Shown: positions 35,183 to 35,783 of the stretch, piece by piece
Numbering within the stretch: the stretch's first letter is position 1
How the letters are laid out: each line of letters begins with the position of its first letter
Assembly: GCA_003552625.1 (NCBI GenBank)
Contig: PUNM01000107.1
Coordinates: 1-35,783, forward strand
Reading direction: 5' to 3'
Length of the DNA: 35,783 bases
Source of the DNA: Ectothiorhodospiraceae bacterium
GTDB lineage: Bacteria; Pseudomonadota; Gammaproteobacteria; Nitrococcales; Halorhodospiraceae
Made by a program: the position numbers and the translations under genes
The notes under the pieces: model-generated
Told to the model about the DNA's origin: nothing
The model's input: only the letters and a program-made list of their open reading frames with translations
Database searches by the model: none

Positions 35183-35253
35183 CTGTTAACGAATCAGCGT
35201 ACCACTGATGCTTCGGTTGGTGGGGATCAAGGACTGTAACGACCCGTTAACAG
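35183..35253. repeat. Inverted repeat CTGTTAACG / CGTTAACAG
   Basis: CTGTTAACG at 35183-35191 and CGTTAACAG at 35245-35253 are perfect 9-bp inverted repeats 53 nt apart, and similar GTAACG words recur at about 35236 and 35316. They lie 170-240 nt upstream of the sigma-54 element, the usual zone for enhancer-binding sites. Use by an activator is inference. Confidence 0.35.
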
Positions 35254-35286
35254 CCGGGTGAGTTGACCGGTTCCATTGCACCCGGC
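35253..35286. repeat. Inverted repeat GCCGGGTG / CACCCGGC
   Basis: GCCGGGTG (35253-35260) and CACCCGGC (35279-35286) are perfect 8-bp arms with an 18-nt spacer, directly next to the CGTTAACAG repeat. The 35167-35540 region holds no gene. It contains this repeat, the CTGTTAACG pair, the sigma-54 element and the leader hairpin. Confidence 0.35.
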
Positions 35287-35420
35287 GGGGATCCCGGCGT
35301 GGGGCGGAAAAGTCGTAACGTCACCGAGACAGTCGAGGCCTCCCGGGGGGCGGACGGGTTTCACTGCCGACGCAGGGAAAACTCTCTCCAAACCGTTAGT
35401 TACAAGGCTTGGGCAGGGGG

Positions 35421-35436
35421 TGGCCCGGTGCTTGCA
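35421..35436 (+). promoter_or_regulatory. Sigma-54 (RpoN) promoter
   Basis: TGGCCCGGTGCTTGCA matches the -24/-12 consensus TGGCACGNNNNTTGCA at all fixed positions but one. The invariant GG and GC are 10 nt apart, as required. Transcription should begin near 35446 and read the secreted-protein gene at 35541 after about 95 nt of leader. Such promoters need an enhancer-binding activator, not seen in this window. Confidence 0.72.
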
Positions 35437-35492
35437 ATGGAAAAAGTGCCGCACCACGCCGGGCGTCACTGGAGCTCGGGCGTCGGCGGTGC

Positions 35493-35512
35493 ACAGCCCG
35501 CTACCGGGCTGT
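35493..35512 (+). terminator. Terminator- or attenuator-like hairpin in the leader
   Basis: ACAGCCCG (35493-35500) and CGGGCTGT (35505-35512) form a perfect 8-bp stem with a CTAC loop, followed by TTG. The T-run is short, so termination would be weak. It lies between the sigma-54 promoter and the start codon, so it could be an attenuator or an mRNA stabiliser. Confidence 0.4.
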
Positions 35513-35540
35513 TTGCCACCACTTAATCCAAGAGGGAAGG

Positions 35541-35783
35541 ATGATGATTAAACCCACGACGCTTGCCAGCACCCTGGTCCTCGCAATGGCCCTCAGCGGC
35601 ACCGCATGGGCCGAGACCAACGGCCCTGCTAACGGCGATGCAAACGACAACGCCGGCTCAAGTTCCCACGTGACCACGGAAGCCGATGAGGGCGGTGCAG
35701 CTGCCAGCCAGGGCTCCAACGCCTGGGCAGACAACAGTCAGCAGACCGCTACGGAGTCGTTCAACTCCGAGTATAGCTCCAAC
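35541..35783 (+). CDS. Secreted Asn/Ser-rich protein, N-terminal part (runs off the window)
   Basis: The frame gives at least 81 residues and stays open at the window's end. Residues 1-24 form a clear Sec signal peptide (MMIKPTTLASTLVLAMALSG, then TAWA before a cut at Glu25). The mature part is rich in Asn, Ser, Ala, Gly, Asp and Gln with no cysteine so far, and has short Asn-containing units (NGPANGDANDNAG, SNAWADNSQQ). This recalls low-complexity secreted or fibre-forming proteins, but no family can be named from this length. AGAGGGAAGG precedes two adjacent ATGs; 35544 has better spacing. Expression is probably sigma-54 dependent. Confidence 0.75.
   Translation, partial: MMIKPTTLASTLVLAMALSGTAWAETNGPANGDANDNAGSSSHVTTEADEGGAAASQGSNAWADNSQQTATESFNSEYSSN

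Noticed and set aside
1-35783. CRISPR arrays, insertion sequences, prophage or rRNA genes
   Set aside because: I saw no regularly spaced direct repeats, transposase or phage genes, and no rRNA sequence. The region looks like stable core genome except possibly its last 600 nt.

Overview
The window is GC-rich, densely packed bacterial chromosome. Gene content and order point to a halophilic or alkaliphilic gammaproteobacterium, most likely of the Ectothiorhodospiraceae (Halorhodospira-like). The clues are the E. coli-type S10-spc-alpha ribosomal order, a non-zinc S14 and S4, acidic C-terminal tails (for example on L17), a bacterial phosphatidylethanolamine methyltransferase beside phosphatidylserine decarboxylase, and a large Mrp-type Na+/H+ antiporter cluster. 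The taxonomic placement is inference; there is no 16S rRNA in the window.

Layout. 1-125: 3' end of tuf. 131-13921: one nearly uninterrupted ribosomal superoperon, rpsJ-rplCDWB-rpsS-rplV-rpsC-rplP-rpmC-rpsQ / rplNXE-rpsN-rpsH-rplFR-rpsE-rpmD-rplO-secY-rpmJ / rpsMKD-rpoA-rplQ. A SAM hydrolase gene (13926) sits 4 nt after rplQ. 14797-20475: plus-strand metabolic genes: malate dehydrogenase, a tartrate/D-malate-type beta-decarboxylating dehydrogenase, a beta-CASP metallo-beta-lactamase protein, a class-III aminotransferase and PmtA. 20472-22042 (minus): psd and a SCO-like protein that has lost its copper ligands. 22143-24386 (plus): prmB (whose family modifies ribosomal protein L3, also encoded here) and an M48/TPR lipoprotein protease. 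24405-24845 (minus): thioredoxin-type arsC. 25081: hemH. 26247-33213: an eight-gene Mrp/Mnh antiporter operon, E-F-G-(MbhD/MbhE/MnhB fusion)-C-D-D-D, with ATGA or GTGA overlaps at most junctions. 33231-35166 (minus): a Fur-box-preceded FbpC-like ABC ATPase, tRNA-Arg(CCT) and a DedA protein. 35541-end: the start of a secreted, Asn/Ser-rich protein behind a near-consensus sigma-54 promoter.

The most unusual observations are these. The DedA gene seems to need an ATC start codon. A sigma-54 promoter plus a leader hairpin lies in front of the truncated secreted low-complexity protein. The third NuoM/N-like antiporter subunit has Ala where its two siblings have the key membrane Glu. The SCO homologue has Ala/Ala/Gln in place of Cys/Cys/His. 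A 16-bp RNA stem lies between rpsJ and rplC. The ABC gene has a Fur box and an unclear translational start. hemH may be leaderless or coupled to a five-codon minicistron. I found no CRISPR arrays, insertion sequences or rRNA genes.
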